The notes beneath the pieces were generated by a model, which ran no database searches, had not been told where the DNA came from, and saw only the letters and a program-made list of their open reading frames with translations. A stretch of 64,000 nt of DNA from Pantoea cypripedii (lineage in GTDB: Bacteria > Pseudomonadota > Gammaproteobacteria > Enterobacterales > Enterobacteriaceae), in the NCBI RefSeq assembly GCF_011395035.1, contig NZ_CP024768.1:2765286-2829285 (forward strand), read 5' to 3'. The number at the start of each line of letters is the position of its first letter. Within the stretch, counting starts at the first letter, position 1. A program made the translations under genes and the position numbers. This document shows positions 32,701 through 40,920 of this stretch, in pieces.

Positions 32701-33675
32701 AATCTGAACACTAGCGACCATAAGGAATGAGCTTGACATATCTGCAGCCAGCCCGTTATCCCAGATATTTTTAATACCCTGTTCAAGTGAAAATAAATGC
32801 TCAGGCACAACCTGCTTATCTTTGTGTGCACTTTCAAGCGCCAACTGACTTAACTCTCTGGAGTATTTTTTCCATCCAAGCGGAGTCACGACTGTGCAAG
32901 GTAACTTATAATCGGGTAACGGAATATACTCTTCCTGGTGAGAAAAACCACAATCACCCAGCAGCCTAATTAATTCCTGACGCCCAAAGGTCACAACCCC
33001 TTTTTCATTATAACTATTGTTAATACCAAACATAGGTAGATTAACATGGTCTTCGCATGCGCCTGAAAAATACTTAATTCCTAATTTGTTTTCGATAGCA
33101 ACAAATAATTTACCGTCGCTATTTAAGCGCTTACGGCAATCTTCCAGCAGAGCATATTCACCATTTTCTGCCACAAAGACTCTGGCATACTCCAGTACAC
33201 CGATCAAAAGAACGGCATCAAATTCGCCCAGGTCAGGCAAAGTATCAGCTGGTGCACAGATAACTGTTACATTCGGAAGATCGCGGCTACGCGAACGCGC
33301 AATTGATGCACGTCGCAGGCTCCCTTCGACAGAAACCACCTGTGCTCCGCATTCCCCTAAAAATCGGGTTATCGCGCCGCAACCACAGCCAATCTCTAAA
33401 ACACGCTTATTTTTGAACCAGGAACTAAAAGGTTTGAGCAAATTGGAACGAGATGAACTCAAATGATAAGTCGATGGCCAGTCAACCATCTTTGCCTCAA
33501 GTTCTTCAGAATTGATGCTCAAGTCACTGACGCTTGCAATGGCTTCAGCAATATAATTTTCTGCATCATCACCATCACTGTAGCCAAATTCATTGTGCTC
33601 AGCCGGATACCAGAGTTGATTATCCTCATGTTGTTTGAAACCTGAGGTTGACAATATTTCAATCAAATTAGTCAT
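29728..33675 (-). CDS. Methyltransferase - kinase-like - coiled coil - double GT2 fusion protein
   Basis: A 1315-residue multidomain protein. Residues about 60-250 are a class I SAM methyltransferase (V-L-E-I-G-C-G-C-G-A near 93). Residues about 335-500 look like a protein/aminoglycoside-kinase fold: V-A-L-R-K (K348), D440-x-x-P-x-N445 as catalytic loop and F-F-D458-Q-E-W as metal-binding motif. Residues about 585-635 form a coiled coil, followed by an S-W-K-I-S-A-P-F-R motif. Two GT2 domains follow (about 785-1020 with F-L-D-H-D-D; about 1043-1300 with L-F-L-N-D-D-T-E). The first three parts follow the order of WbdD, the chain terminator of E. coli O8/O9a. The ATG at 33675 overlaps the wzt end. 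The kinase call is by eye. Confidence 0.78.
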   Translation of the reverse strand: MTNLIEILSTSGFKQHEDNQLWYPAEHNEFGYSDGDDAENYIAEAIASVSDLSINSEELEAKMVDWPSTYHLSSSRSNLLKPFSSWFKNKRVLEIGCGCGAITRFLGECGAQVVSVEGSLRRASIARSRSRDLPNVTVICAPADTLPDLGEFDAVLLIGVLEYARVFVAENGEYALLEDCRKRLNSDGKLFVAIENKLGIKYFSGACEDHVNLPMFGINNSYNEKGVVTFGRQELIRLLGDCGFSHQEEYIPLPDYKLPCTVVTPLGWKKYSRELSQLALESAHKDKQVVPEHLFSLEQGIKNIWDNGLAADMSSSFLMVASVQIQPELNQGVAAFHYSDSRQVALRKTIAFVSKENELTTSIIQDGGNLTTDVVPVEYSEVFIKGQSLWVDFVHIINRPHWQIEEVADWARGWINQVLLRTGKSLELDPETSLPVEYLDALPFNVILDSTGNYVFFDQEWEAADKVTLGYLAFRGVFHSFLRITSVGNSRYCLTNNISELCLAVLKAVGFQVDSENLRSYLKEEASFLSQAQHKDEQEIYTTLKTLNLTIRAEYWVNAEDFTSLKGLAETTHNNDSVQIDELKTSLNREEAISAELRQQLQAIQAAHQHDANLLAQYKHDMDSILTSASWKISAPFRVLGRRVPFAVRGPAKRIFFRCFYLGQRIKVKAGQVVRRALQHSAMAKLKRNLRSSARSLYYRLPERYKAKALTLAMKIRPSWFAHHPSFIQAVYDKQLQNPIDASRPPVFISHHNDGTYHFSERPDEYVYIPARKPHHYEDLISELEIKPTFSIIVPIYNTPLDLLELMVNSVKNQWYENWELVLANDCSPMPEIVPALDAFNDPRIKVIHMPENQGIAGATNVAIETAMGDYIVFLDHDDELTDDCLYEFVQCINEEDPDFIYSDEDKFTPEGDFSQPHFKPDWSPDTMMGTMYTCHAACVRRSKALELGGLRSEYNGCQDWDFILRLSEITDKISHIPKILYHWRIIPASVASDITAKPYVLAASKAVREAALERRGIKGEVEELNGYLGYFRVNYHIKDNTLVSIIIPSRDNHEVLARCIDSIFEKTRWHNFEIVVVDNGSQQPAALDYLATLNKREGVKVIRHDVPFNFSELNNIGVANSSGELLLFLNDDTEVMQADWLERLGGYAQQKHIGAVGAKLLYADGHSMQHAGIINLHAGPMHAYLRQHKDHPGYFLRNQIEYNWLAVTGACLMVERAKYEKIGGFDETFPVAYNDVDLCMLLVEEGYYNVMCQAVTLIHHESLSRGLDHMSTEKYNRLMNELSRLNNKHPQYYQYDPFFNINFSSNGYNFEIMK

Positions 33676-35059
33676 GTTCAATCTTTATTCTCGCGTTCAA
33701 ATCGGCCAAACCAGTAAAGGTCCCAACCGTACCTACAGCTAAATGAATGGAATCATATCGGCGATCATGCGGTATTACCTCTCCATGAGTATTGCTGCTG
33801 GCAATTCCTACGGATAAAAAGTAGTCACCTTCGAAGAGAAGATTTGGGAGAGAAACGGTGACAACCATTTCCTGACCCTGCTTACCTTCATCAATTAACG
33901 CAACAGACTGCCATTCGCTGTTGGTGTTATAGATGGTAACCCCCTCTTTGGTTTTAACAGCGAAACCAAAAATAGGTCGAAATACGGTATCCTGAAATTC
34001 AACTTTAAAATAACAATCAATCTGTTTACGTGGTTCTAAGCTACCAGGGAATGCTTCTCCTGCCTGCTCAATATAAAAGTCTGAAATTTTCGCCGCACCA
34101 TCGCCCCATCGATACTCGGCTGGGTTATAGTTTGGCCGCTGGTCATATATACCGCGCAGTTTTGCATGAGAAGATGTTTCGCCGTCTTTTTCATTTACTA
34201 CACCCGATTCACGTTCGAGGCGTTCTTTTTCACCTGCGGATGCCTGCTCAATTTGACGATCTACTTCATCACGCTCGCTGTCATTATTCTTTTTCTTACC
34301 AAAAAGAATGTCCAGATAGCGGTTAACAATATCGCGTGGTTTGCCGTTAGCCTGGCATACCCCGCCATCCAGCAAAATTGCACGATCGCAGTGCGTGACG
34401 ATTTGTTCTGTTGCGTGGGAAACAAAGAGTATTGATGTCCCGTTTTCCTTCAACTTTTTCAGTCTGGCGAAACATTTAGCCTGAAATTTAGCATCGCCCA
34501 CAGCCAATGCCTCATCAACAATTAAAATTTCAGGATCGATTTGTGCCTGAACGGCAAAGGCCAGACGCACCAGCATACCACTTGAGTACGAGCGGACGGG
34601 TGAATCAATAAAACGTCCAATATCGGCAAAGGAAAGAATATCGTCTAATTTCGCATCTGTTTCTTCACGAGAGAGGCCAAGAAGCGAGGCATTCAGATAA
34701 ACGTTTTCCAGACCAGAGAAGTCACTATTAAAGCCTGCTCCCAATTCCAGTAATGCAGCAACACGCCCATTCACTACCACATGTCCAGTAGTGGGTGTTA
34801 ACGTCCCAGCAATAATTTGCAGGAGTGTCGATTTTCCAGAACCATTTCGCCCCACAATGCCCATTGTTTCACCTTTAGGCAAAACAAATGACACGTCATT
34901 AAGTGCCCAGAAATCTTCATGATAGACTCGTGACTCGCGTCCGACCAGATTATCTATACGTGGCATAATGAACTGTTTCAGGCGTCGAGTGGGATTCTCG
35001 TACACCTGATAACACTTGCTGACATTGTGAATTTCAATTGCATTGTCTTCAGAGGACAT
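33668..35059 (-). CDS. wzt: O-antigen ABC exporter ATP-binding protein with C-terminal glycan-binding domain
   Basis: A 463-residue ATPase that powers export of finished undecaprenyl-PP-linked O-antigen through Wzm. Walker A is G-R-N-G-S-G-K-S-T (70-78), the signature S-Y-S-S-G-M about 157-162, Walker B I-L-I-V-D-E (179-183) and the H-loop H215. After a charged linker (about 255-310, many Glu/Lys/Arg) comes a Wzt C-terminal domain (about 320-463), which in E. coli O9a and Klebsiella recognises the modified non-reducing chain end. Its presence implies a capped polymer. The start at 35059 (M-S-S-E-D) overlaps wzm by 11 bases; the longer frame from 35095 is unlikely. Confidence 0.93.
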   Translation of the reverse strand: MSSEDNAIEIHNVSKCYQVYENPTRRLKQFIMPRIDNLVGRESRVYHEDFWALNDVSFVLPKGETMGIVGRNGSGKSTLLQIIAGTLTPTTGHVVVNGRVAALLELGAGFNSDFSGLENVYLNASLLGLSREETDAKLDDILSFADIGRFIDSPVRSYSSGMLVRLAFAVQAQIDPEILIVDEALAVGDAKFQAKCFARLKKLKENGTSILFVSHATEQIVTHCDRAILLDGGVCQANGKPRDIVNRYLDILFGKKKNNDSERDEVDRQIEQASAGEKERLERESGVVNEKDGETSSHAKLRGIYDQRPNYNPAEYRWGDGAAKISDFYIEQAGEAFPGSLEPRKQIDCYFKVEFQDTVFRPIFGFAVKTKEGVTIYNTNSEWQSVALIDEGKQGQEMVVTVSLPNLLFEGDYFLSVGIASSNTHGEVIPHDRRYDSIHLAVGTVGTFTGLADLNARIKIEHD

Positions 35060-35882
35060 CAGCAAATCCTTTTCTTGTTTTCTGGAACCATGCATAGCAC
35101 AACCACATAATCACCAATGAAATTAGAGCATAAATACCCAGCCCGGAAAACGAGGGAAGTTTACCCCAAATAAGTACAGCGCGAGCCTGTTCAATAATGA
35201 AGGTCAGTGGATTTAGCATGATAATTGGTTGAAGATTTTTCGGCAGTGAACTAATAGGATAGAACACCGGAGACAGAAACATCATAACCGTCATGATAAT
35301 TGTGATTGTTTGTCCGACATCTCGCAAATACACACCTAGTGATGCGAGGAACCATGAAAGCCCCAGAATCAACAACACCAAAGGGAATAACACTAAAGGA
35401 ATAAAGACCAGAGTCCAATGAATAAAACCATTAAATATAAAGAAAGCAATCAATAAAACCAGAAGACTAATAAAGCTATGGAATAGTACTGAGCCGAGGT
35501 TAATAATCGGCAGTATTTCCAGTGGAAAAACAACTTTCTTAACATAGTTTACATTAGCAAGAATCAACGTAGGTGCCCGGTTTAACGTCTCTGCAAATAG
35601 ACTATGGACAATTAACCCGACGAACAAAATGACGGCAAAGTCTGTTCTTGATTCCTGAACAGCTGAAGCTCCCCAGCGTGCTTTAAATACCACGGAGAAG
35701 ACAAATGTGTAGACGGTCAGCATAAAGACAGGGTTGATAAATGACCACAGCAGTCCCATTGCTGACCCGCGATATCGTCCAACGATTTCACGCTTCGTCA
35801 TCTGGTAAATAAGGTTTCTATTTCTCCAGGAATGAACGATCAATGAGCGCAAGGAGGAGGGTTTCGAAATATGAGGATCCAT
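35049..35882 (-). CDS. wzm: O-antigen ABC exporter permease
   Basis: A 277-residue ABC-2 type membrane protein with six predicted spans and the family's amphipathic start (L-I-Y-Q-M-T-K-R-E-I-V-G-R-Y-R-G-S). It forms the channel of the Wzm/Wzt exporter, moving the completed chain to the periplasm. P-F-F/F-Y-P-I-S-S-L-P near residue 205 and a re-entrant region near the end fit the family. A terminator-like hairpin lies between rmlC and this gene, so it may also have its own promoter in the 127-base gap. Confidence 0.93.
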   Translation of the reverse strand: MDPHISKPSSLRSLIVHSWRNRNLIYQMTKREIVGRYRGSAMGLLWSFINPVFMLTVYTFVFSVVFKARWGASAVQESRTDFAVILFVGLIVHSLFAETLNRAPTLILANVNYVKKVVFPLEILPIINLGSVLFHSFISLLVLLIAFFIFNGFIHWTLVFIPLVLFPLVLLILGLSWFLASLGVYLRDVGQTITIIMTVMMFLSPVFYPISSLPKNLQPIIMLNPLTFIIEQARAVLIWGKLPSFSGLGIYALISLVIMWLCYAWFQKTRKGFADVL

Positions 35883-35974
35883 GAATAGTCTCTTATGAAC
35901 ACTGGCACCATTGGGTTAAAGATAAGTGCGGTACCATCTGGATTTTACGCAAACACTTCCGTAAGCAATACAAA

Positions 35975-35999
35975 AATAAAAGCCTCAACTTCTGAGGCT
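35975..35999 (-). terminator. Terminator-like hairpin after rmlC
   Basis: Read on the minus strand, AGCCTCA/TGAGGCT (35981-35999) form a 7-bp stem with a five-base loop followed by TTTTATTTTTG. It follows the rmlC stop by 10 bases and could reduce transcription into wzm unless antiterminated. Confidence 0.7.
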
Positions 36000-36009
36000 A
36001 ATTAACTTA

Positions 36010-36543
36010 TCAAACTAATTCAGATAAAAGTCTGCCCTGAATATCCTTTGCAGATAGCAGAGGCTCAGTAATCGGCCACTCGATCCCGATTTCCGGGTCG
36101 TTCCACAGTAAGCAACCTTCGCTACTCGGGTCATAATAGTTCGTACATTTATATTCAAAGTCAGCGAAGTCAGAGATCACCACAAAGCCATGCGCCAGGC
36201 CCGGTGGAATCCAGAATTGCGTTTTGTTCTCTTCAGAGAGATACACGCCAACCCACTGCTTGAAGGTAGGTGATTCAGGACGAATATCAACGGCTACATC
36301 AAATACTTCGCCTCTCACCACTCTCACCAGTTTTCCCTGCGGATTTTCACGCTGGAAATGTAATCCGCGCAAAACACCTTTAGAGGACCGTGAATGGTTA
36401 TCCTGAACAAAATCACCCTCAATATTCAGAGCTGACAGGTAACGTTCTTTCTGAAAAGTTTCCAGGAAAAAGCCACGCTCATCGCCAAATACTTTCGGCT
36501 CAATAATTTTTACGTCCGCAATTTTCGTGTCAATAATCTTCAT
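36010..36543 (-). CDS. rmlC: dTDP-4-dehydrorhamnose 3,5-epimerase
   Basis: A 177-residue cupin-fold epimerase, third step of dTDP-L-rhamnose synthesis. The start P-K-V-F-G-D-E-R-G-F-F-L-E-T-F-Q, the Q-D-N-H-S-R-S and R-G-L-H-F-Q segments with the catalytic His, and F-W-I-P-P-G-L-A-H-G-F match RmlC throughout. Its start overlaps the rmlA stop by ATGA. Confidence 0.96.
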   Translation of the reverse strand: MKIIDTKIADVKIIEPKVFGDERGFFLETFQKERYLSALNIEGDFVQDNHSRSSKGVLRGLHFQRENPQGKLVRVVRGEVFDVAVDIRPESPTFKQWVGVYLSEENKTQFWIPPGLAHGFVVISDFADFEYKCTNYYDPSSEGCLLWNDPEIGIEWPITEPLLSAKDIQGRLLSELV

Positions 36544-37424
36544 ACTAACTTACCTTCATACAGCGCCATCAGATACTGGCCATATTTGTTCTTCATCATG
36601 GGTTCGGCCAGAGATTTCAAACTTTCCCGGTCAATAAAGCCCATGCGATACGCAATCTCTTCCGGACATGCAACCTTTAAGCCCTGACGCGTTTCGATGG
36701 TTTGAATGAAGTTATTTGCTTCAATCAGGCTTTCGTGAGTTCCGGTATCGAGCCAGGCATGACCACGGCCCATAATTGAAACAGAAAGCTCGCCTTTCTC
36801 CAGATAGAGATTGTTGATATCAGTGATTTCCAGCTCGCCACGCGGAGAAGGTTTGAGGTTTTTAGCCATTTCAACAACGCTGTTGTCATAGAAATACAGA
36901 CCGGTCACAGCATAATTACTTTTCGGTTCTTTAGGCTTTTCAACCAGTGAAATTGCTTTTCCGGTTTTATCAAATTCAACAACTCCGTAACGCTCTGGAT
37001 CATGCACGTGATAGGCAAAAACGGTTGCACCCTGCTCTTTATTCGACGCTTCTTCCAGCTGCTTATAAAGATCGTGACCGTAAAAAATATTGTCGCCAAG
37101 AATCAACGCGCAATTATCATCGCCGACAAAATCCTCACCAAGGATAAAAGCCTGAGCGAGCCCGTCCGGACTTTCCTGAACTTTATACTGCAGGTTCAAT
37201 CCCCACTGGGAACCATCGCCGAGCAGGCTTTCAAAACGCGGAGTATCCTGCGGAGTGCTGATGATCAAAATATCCCGAATTCCCGCTAACATCAGGGTGC
37301 TTAACGGGTAATAGATCATCGGTTTGTCATAAATAGGCAATAACTGCTTACTGACTGCCATTGTCACAGGATAAAGGCGTGTTCCTGATCCACCCGCGAG
37401 AATTATTCCTTTTTTACTTTTCAC
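36540..37424 (-). CDS. rmlA: Glucose-1-phosphate thymidylyltransferase
   Basis: A 294-residue nucleotidyltransferase making dTDP-glucose, first step to dTDP-L-rhamnose. K-G-I-I-L-A-G-G-S-G-T-R-L-Y-P is the nucleotide-binding signature; L-G-D-N-I-F-Y-G has the metal-binding Asp. I choose a GTG start at 37424, which has AAGGAT six bases upstream and gives the usual M-K-x-x-K-G-I-I-L start; the frame's first codon at 37439 is a TTG. The gene lies in an rmlB-D-A-C order. Confidence 0.95.
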   Translation of the reverse strand: MKSKKGIILAGGSGTRLYPVTMAVSKQLLPIYDKPMIYYPLSTLMLAGIRDILIISTPQDTPRFESLLGDGSQWGLNLQYKVQESPDGLAQAFILGEDFVGDDNCALILGDNIFYGHDLYKQLEEASNKEQGATVFAYHVHDPERYGVVEFDKTGKAISLVEKPKEPKSNYAVTGLYFYDNSVVEMAKNLKPSPRGELEITDINNLYLEKGELSVSIMGRGHAWLDTGTHESLIEANNFIQTIETRQGLKVACPEEIAYRMGFIDRESLKSLAEPMMKNKYGQYLMALYEGKLV

Positions 37425-37463
37425 AACGTTATCCTTCAATTTGTTAATCTGATGTCACAACAC

Positions 37464-38351
37464 TCAGTTATATAATTCATCCAGCATACGAATCACCCCG
37501 AACTGCCAATCCGGCAGATTAAGTTCAAATGTGGCAGTGAACTTATCTGTACTGAGGCGTGAGTTCGATGGTCGCTTAGCGGGTGTAGGAAAGGCCGATG
37601 TTGCAACTTTATTCACGGTTGTGACTTTCAGTGGCAAGCCTTTTTGTCTGACATGTTCAATAACTGTTTCAGCATAGGCATGCCAGGTCGTGACACCGGA
37701 GGCAATGAGATTATAAATTCCTGACTTTTCAGGTTGTGCCAGCGTCATACGAATCGCATGTGCTGTACAGTCTGCAATTAAGTCTGCACCTGTTGGCGCA
37801 CCATGTTGGTCATTAATCACCGATAATGACTCGCGCTCCTGAGCCAGGCGAATCATGGTTTTCGCAAAGTTATTTCCCTTCGCGGCATAAACCCAACTGG
37901 TGCGGAAGATAAGATATTTTTCAGCTGCGCTGATAATCGCTTCTTCACCTTCAAGCTTGGTCAGTCCGTAGGTATTTAAAGGCGCCGTGGCGTCCGTTTC
38001 CTTCCACGGTATGGTACCACTGCCATCAAAGACATAATCTGTTGAGTAGTGAACCACTAACGCGTTAATTTCTTTTGCCGCTTCTGCCATCGCTTTAACG
38101 CTGGTGGCATTGATCAGCCGGGCTTTATCGGCTTCACTCTCAGCTTTATCCACGGCGGTATAGGCCGTCGCGTTGACAATCACATCAGGTTTTATCTTCA
38201 GGATACTGTCAGCAATACCCGCTGGATTTTCGAAATCACCGCAATAATCGCGAGAGTGGCGATCCAGTACCACTACCTGACCTAATGGTGCGAGCGCGCG
38301 CTGCAGCTCCCAGCCAACCTGACCATTTCTGCCAAATAACAAAATATTCAT
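37464..38351 (-). CDS. rmlD: dTDP-4-dehydrorhamnose reductase
   Basis: A 295-residue SDR enzyme that makes dTDP-L-rhamnose with NAD(P)H. It starts with N-I-L-L-F-G-R-N-G-Q-V-G-W-E-L (Rossmann motif); S-T-D-Y-V-F-D-G and Y-G-L-T-K hold the catalytic Thr/Tyr/Lys set. It overlaps the rmlB stop by one base. Confidence 0.96.
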   Translation of the reverse strand: MNILLFGRNGQVGWELQRALAPLGQVVVLDRHSRDYCGDFENPAGIADSILKIKPDVIVNATAYTAVDKAESEADKARLINATSVKAMAEAAKEINALVVHYSTDYVFDGSGTIPWKETDATAPLNTYGLTKLEGEEAIISAAEKYLIFRTSWVYAAKGNNFAKTMIRLAQERESLSVINDQHGAPTGADLIADCTAHAIRMTLAQPEKSGIYNLIASGVTTWHAYAETVIEHVRQKGLPLKVTTVNKVATSAFPTPAKRPSNSRLSTDKFTATFELNLPDWQFGVIRMLDELYN

Positions 38352-39430
38352 TATTTGCGATTCTCGTAGTTTTCTTTTAGCCAGTTCTGATAAGAACCAC
38401 TTTTCACATGCTCAACCCATGTCTGGTTATTCAGATACCACTCGACGGTCTTTCTCAATCCGCTTTCAAAGGTTTCCTGTGGCGACCATCCCAGCTCTTT
38501 TTTGATTTTATCAGCATCAATGGCATAACGACGGTCATGCCCCGGGCGATCCTGGACATAGACAATCTGCTCAGCGTAGGGAGCATTTTTTGGACGCAGT
38601 TCATCCAGTAATTCGCAAACCTTCAGTACCACATCAAGGTTTTTCTTTTCGTTATGTCCGCCGATATTATAAGTGGTGCCCGTCGCTGCCTTAGTCACCA
38701 CGGTATAAAGCGCACGCGCATGGTCTTCAACATAAAGCCAGTCACGAATCTGGTCACCTTTACCGTAAATCGGCAACGGTTTCCCTTCCAGCGCATTGCT
38801 GATAATCAGTGGGATGAGTTTTTCCGGGAAGTGGTAAGGACCGTAGTTGTTGGAACAGTTGGTTACAATCACAGGCAGGCCGTAGGTACGTCCCCAGGCG
38901 CGGACTAAATGATCGCTGGCGGCTTTCGTTGATGAATAGGGGCTGCTTGGTGCATAAGGGGTCGTTTCAGTAAACAGCGGTAAGTCACCAGCCATTTCAT
39001 CCGGGTGTGGCAGATCGCCATACACTTCATCAGTAGAAATATGGTGAAAACGGAATGCGTCTTTCTTGTCGGCAGGGAGCGAAGACCAATATTGACGGCT
39101 CGCTTCCAGCAATGCGTAGGTACCCACAACATTAGTCTGGACAAATTCAGCGGGACCGGTAATTGACCGATCGACATGGCTCTCGGCAGCCAGGTGCATT
39201 ACCGCATCAGGCTTAAATTCATTGAAGACTTCCTGCAACCCGGCACCATCACAAATATCAACTTTTCTAAAGTTATAGCGCGCGCTCTGGCTGACTGCAT
39301 CAAGAGATTCGAGATTGCCAGCATAGGTCAATTTATCAACATTGATCACTTCATCATTAGTGTTGTTGATAATGTGGCGAACCACGGCTGAACCGATAAA
39401 CCCTGCACCACCCGTAATTAAGATTTTCAT
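38351..39430 (-). CDS. rmlB: dTDP-glucose 4,6-dehydratase
   Basis: A 359-residue extended SDR that turns dTDP-glucose into dTDP-4-keto-6-deoxyglucose. I-T-G-G-A-G-F-I-G-S-A is the NAD-binding motif, H-I-S-T-D-E-V-Y-G-D-L the catalytic Thr-Asp-Glu, and Y-S-S-T-K-A the Tyr/Lys pair. It is the first gene after the JUMPstart/ops element, so it leads the O-antigen operon. Confidence 0.97.
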   Translation of the reverse strand: MKILITGGAGFIGSAVVRHIINNTNDEVINVDKLTYAGNLESLDAVSQSARYNFRKVDICDGAGLQEVFNEFKPDAVMHLAAESHVDRSITGPAEFVQTNVVGTYALLEASRQYWSSLPADKKDAFRFHHISTDEVYGDLPHPDEMAGDLPLFTETTPYAPSSPYSSTKAASDHLVRAWGRTYGLPVIVTNCSNNYGPYHFPEKLIPLIISNALEGKPLPIYGKGDQIRDWLYVEDHARALYTVVTKAATGTTYNIGGHNEKKNLDVVLKVCELLDELRPKNAPYAEQIVYVQDRPGHDRRYAIDADKIKKELGWSPQETFESGLRKTVEWYLNNQTWVEHVKSGSYQNWLKENYENRK

Positions 39431-39502
39431 AACGTCTCGTTTATCCCGACTTACTCAGTAAGACTTACACCAAAATGAAATGGAAAATGCCTGCCAAACA
39501 GG

Positions 39503-39535
39503 CACGCTACCGCCCCTGGGTTACAGCTCCCACAT
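39503..39535 (-). promoter_or_regulatory. JUMPstart element with ops site, O-antigen operon
   Basis: On the minus strand it reads GAGCTGTAACCCAGGGGCGG followed by TAGCGTG, matching the 3' part of the JUMPstart consensus. GGCGGTAGCGTG (39503-39514) is the ops element, the RNA-polymerase pause site that loads RfaH for antitermination over long surface-polysaccharide operons. It lies about 73 bases upstream of rmlB. Confidence 0.92.
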
Positions 39536-39830
39536 AGCTGAGACGGGGTCAAAATGTAGAAGCGGCATATCAAACTTATTTGCAGCTATCTTTCTGAATA
39601 ATCACTCATTTATCAAGGTAATTAATAAAGGCGGATTATCTTTAAACAGTCATTAATTCTATCACTCACTAAGATCAATGACGAATAAATTGCATTTCTC
39701 ATCGGGGAGTTAGTGCAAATATTGACCGCTGCGTTGCGCGGAAGATGGTTACTGAGTCACAGAATCAACTCAATCAGATTTTGATGAAACAGACATAAGC
39801 CTGATTGGATGTGAAGGGGGAGAAGATATT
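39536..39830. other. Leader/promoter region of the O-antigen operon
   Basis: No coding frame is seen. The AT-rich part at about 39590-39690 is the likely site of the operon promoter on the minus strand, upstream of the JUMPstart element. I cannot name a convincing -35/-10 pair. Confidence 0.45.
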
Positions 39831-39849
39831 GGCGGGTTAAAAACCCGCC
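39831..39849 (-). terminator. Palindrome after galE
   Basis: GGCGGGTT/AACCCGCC form a GC-rich stem nine bases past the galE stop. The T-run lies in the loop and arm rather than after the stem on the minus strand, so termination strength is uncertain. Confidence 0.5.
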
Positions 39850-39858
39850 GGAGAGAAA

Positions 39859-40872
39859 TTACTTAAACCCGTTCGGGTTTTTTGACTGCCAGTTCCAGGT
39901 ATCACGCATCATTTCATCGATGCCGCGCGTCACACGCCAGTCCAGTTCGGTGTTCGCCAGCGAAGCATCGGCCCAGAACGCAGGCAGATCGCCATCACGA
40001 CGCGGTTTGAATTCAAACGGAATCTGTTTACCAGAAGCCTTCTCGAAGGCCTTAATCATTTCCAGCACCGAGAAACCTTTGCCACCACCCAGATTGTAGG
40101 CTTTATAACCGGTGACCTTGGGCAGATGGTCCAGCGCTTTCAGATGACCTTCAGCAAGGTCTACCACGTGGATGTAATCACGCTGGCAGGTGCCGTCTGG
40201 CGTATCGTAGTCATCGCCAAACACACCCAGTTTGTCCAGACGGCCAATCGCCACCTGAGCAATATACGGCAGCAAATTGTTGGGGATACCAGCAGGATCT
40301 TCACCAATTTCACCCGACTCATGCGCACCCACCGGGTTGAAGTAACGCAGTGCAATCGCATTGAAGTTGCTATCCGCTTTGGCGAAATCACGCATGACCA
40401 GCTCAATCATCAACTTGGAGGTGCCATACGGACTGGTGGTCCCGCCAATCGGCGTGGTTTCCACGTAAGGAACCGGTGCATCAGCGCCATATACGGTGGC
40501 AGAGGAACTAAAGATAAAATTCCACACACCGGCATTGCGCATCTCTTCCAGCAACACCACCGTACCGGAAACGTTGTTGTCGTAGTATTCCAGCGGCATA
40601 CGGGTCGATTCGCCTACCGCTTTCAACGCCGCAAAGTGGATAACCGCGGAAACATCATTCGCGGCGAACAGATCGCGCAGGCAGGCACGGTCACGGACAT
40701 CGCCTTCAACAAAAACCGCTTTTTTCCCCGCCAGCTTTTCAACGCGATCGATAGCTTCGCGCGACGCATTACAAAGATTATCCAGGACCACAACGTCGTC
40801 ACCGCGCTGTAGCAGCGCCAGCACCGTGTGGGAGCCGATATAACCTGCTCCACCCGTTACCAAAATAGCCAT
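39859..40872 (-). CDS. galE: UDP-glucose 4-epimerase
   Basis: A 337-residue SDR epimerase interconverting UDP-glucose and UDP-galactose, supplying galactose for the galactose-rich exopolysaccharide encoded nearby. I-L-V-T-G-G-A-G-Y-I-G-S-H is the NAD motif; S-S-S-A-T-V-Y-G and Y-G-T-S-K hold the catalytic Ser/Tyr/Lys. The start at 40872 (M-A-I-L-V-T) with GGAG upstream is preferred over the in-frame Met at 40908. It follows galF by 48 bases, as in other Erwinia/Pantoea ams/cps loci. Confidence 0.97.
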   Translation of the reverse strand: MAILVTGGAGYIGSHTVLALLQRGDDVVVLDNLCNASREAIDRVEKLAGKKAVFVEGDVRDRACLRDLFAANDVSAVIHFAALKAVGESTRMPLEYYDNNVSGTVVLLEEMRNAGVWNFIFSSSATVYGADAPVPYVETTPIGGTTSPYGTSKLMIELVMRDFAKADSNFNAIALRYFNPVGAHESGEIGEDPAGIPNNLLPYIAQVAIGRLDKLGVFGDDYDTPDGTCQRDYIHVVDLAEGHLKALDHLPKVTGYKAYNLGGGKGFSVLEMIKAFEKASGKQIPFEFKPRRDGDLPAFWADASLANTELDWRVTRGIDEMMRDTWNWQSKNPNGFK

Positions 40873-40920
40873 GTTTACTCCTTTCAGCCGCGCAATGGCG
40901 CGGCACATGATGAGAAAAGC

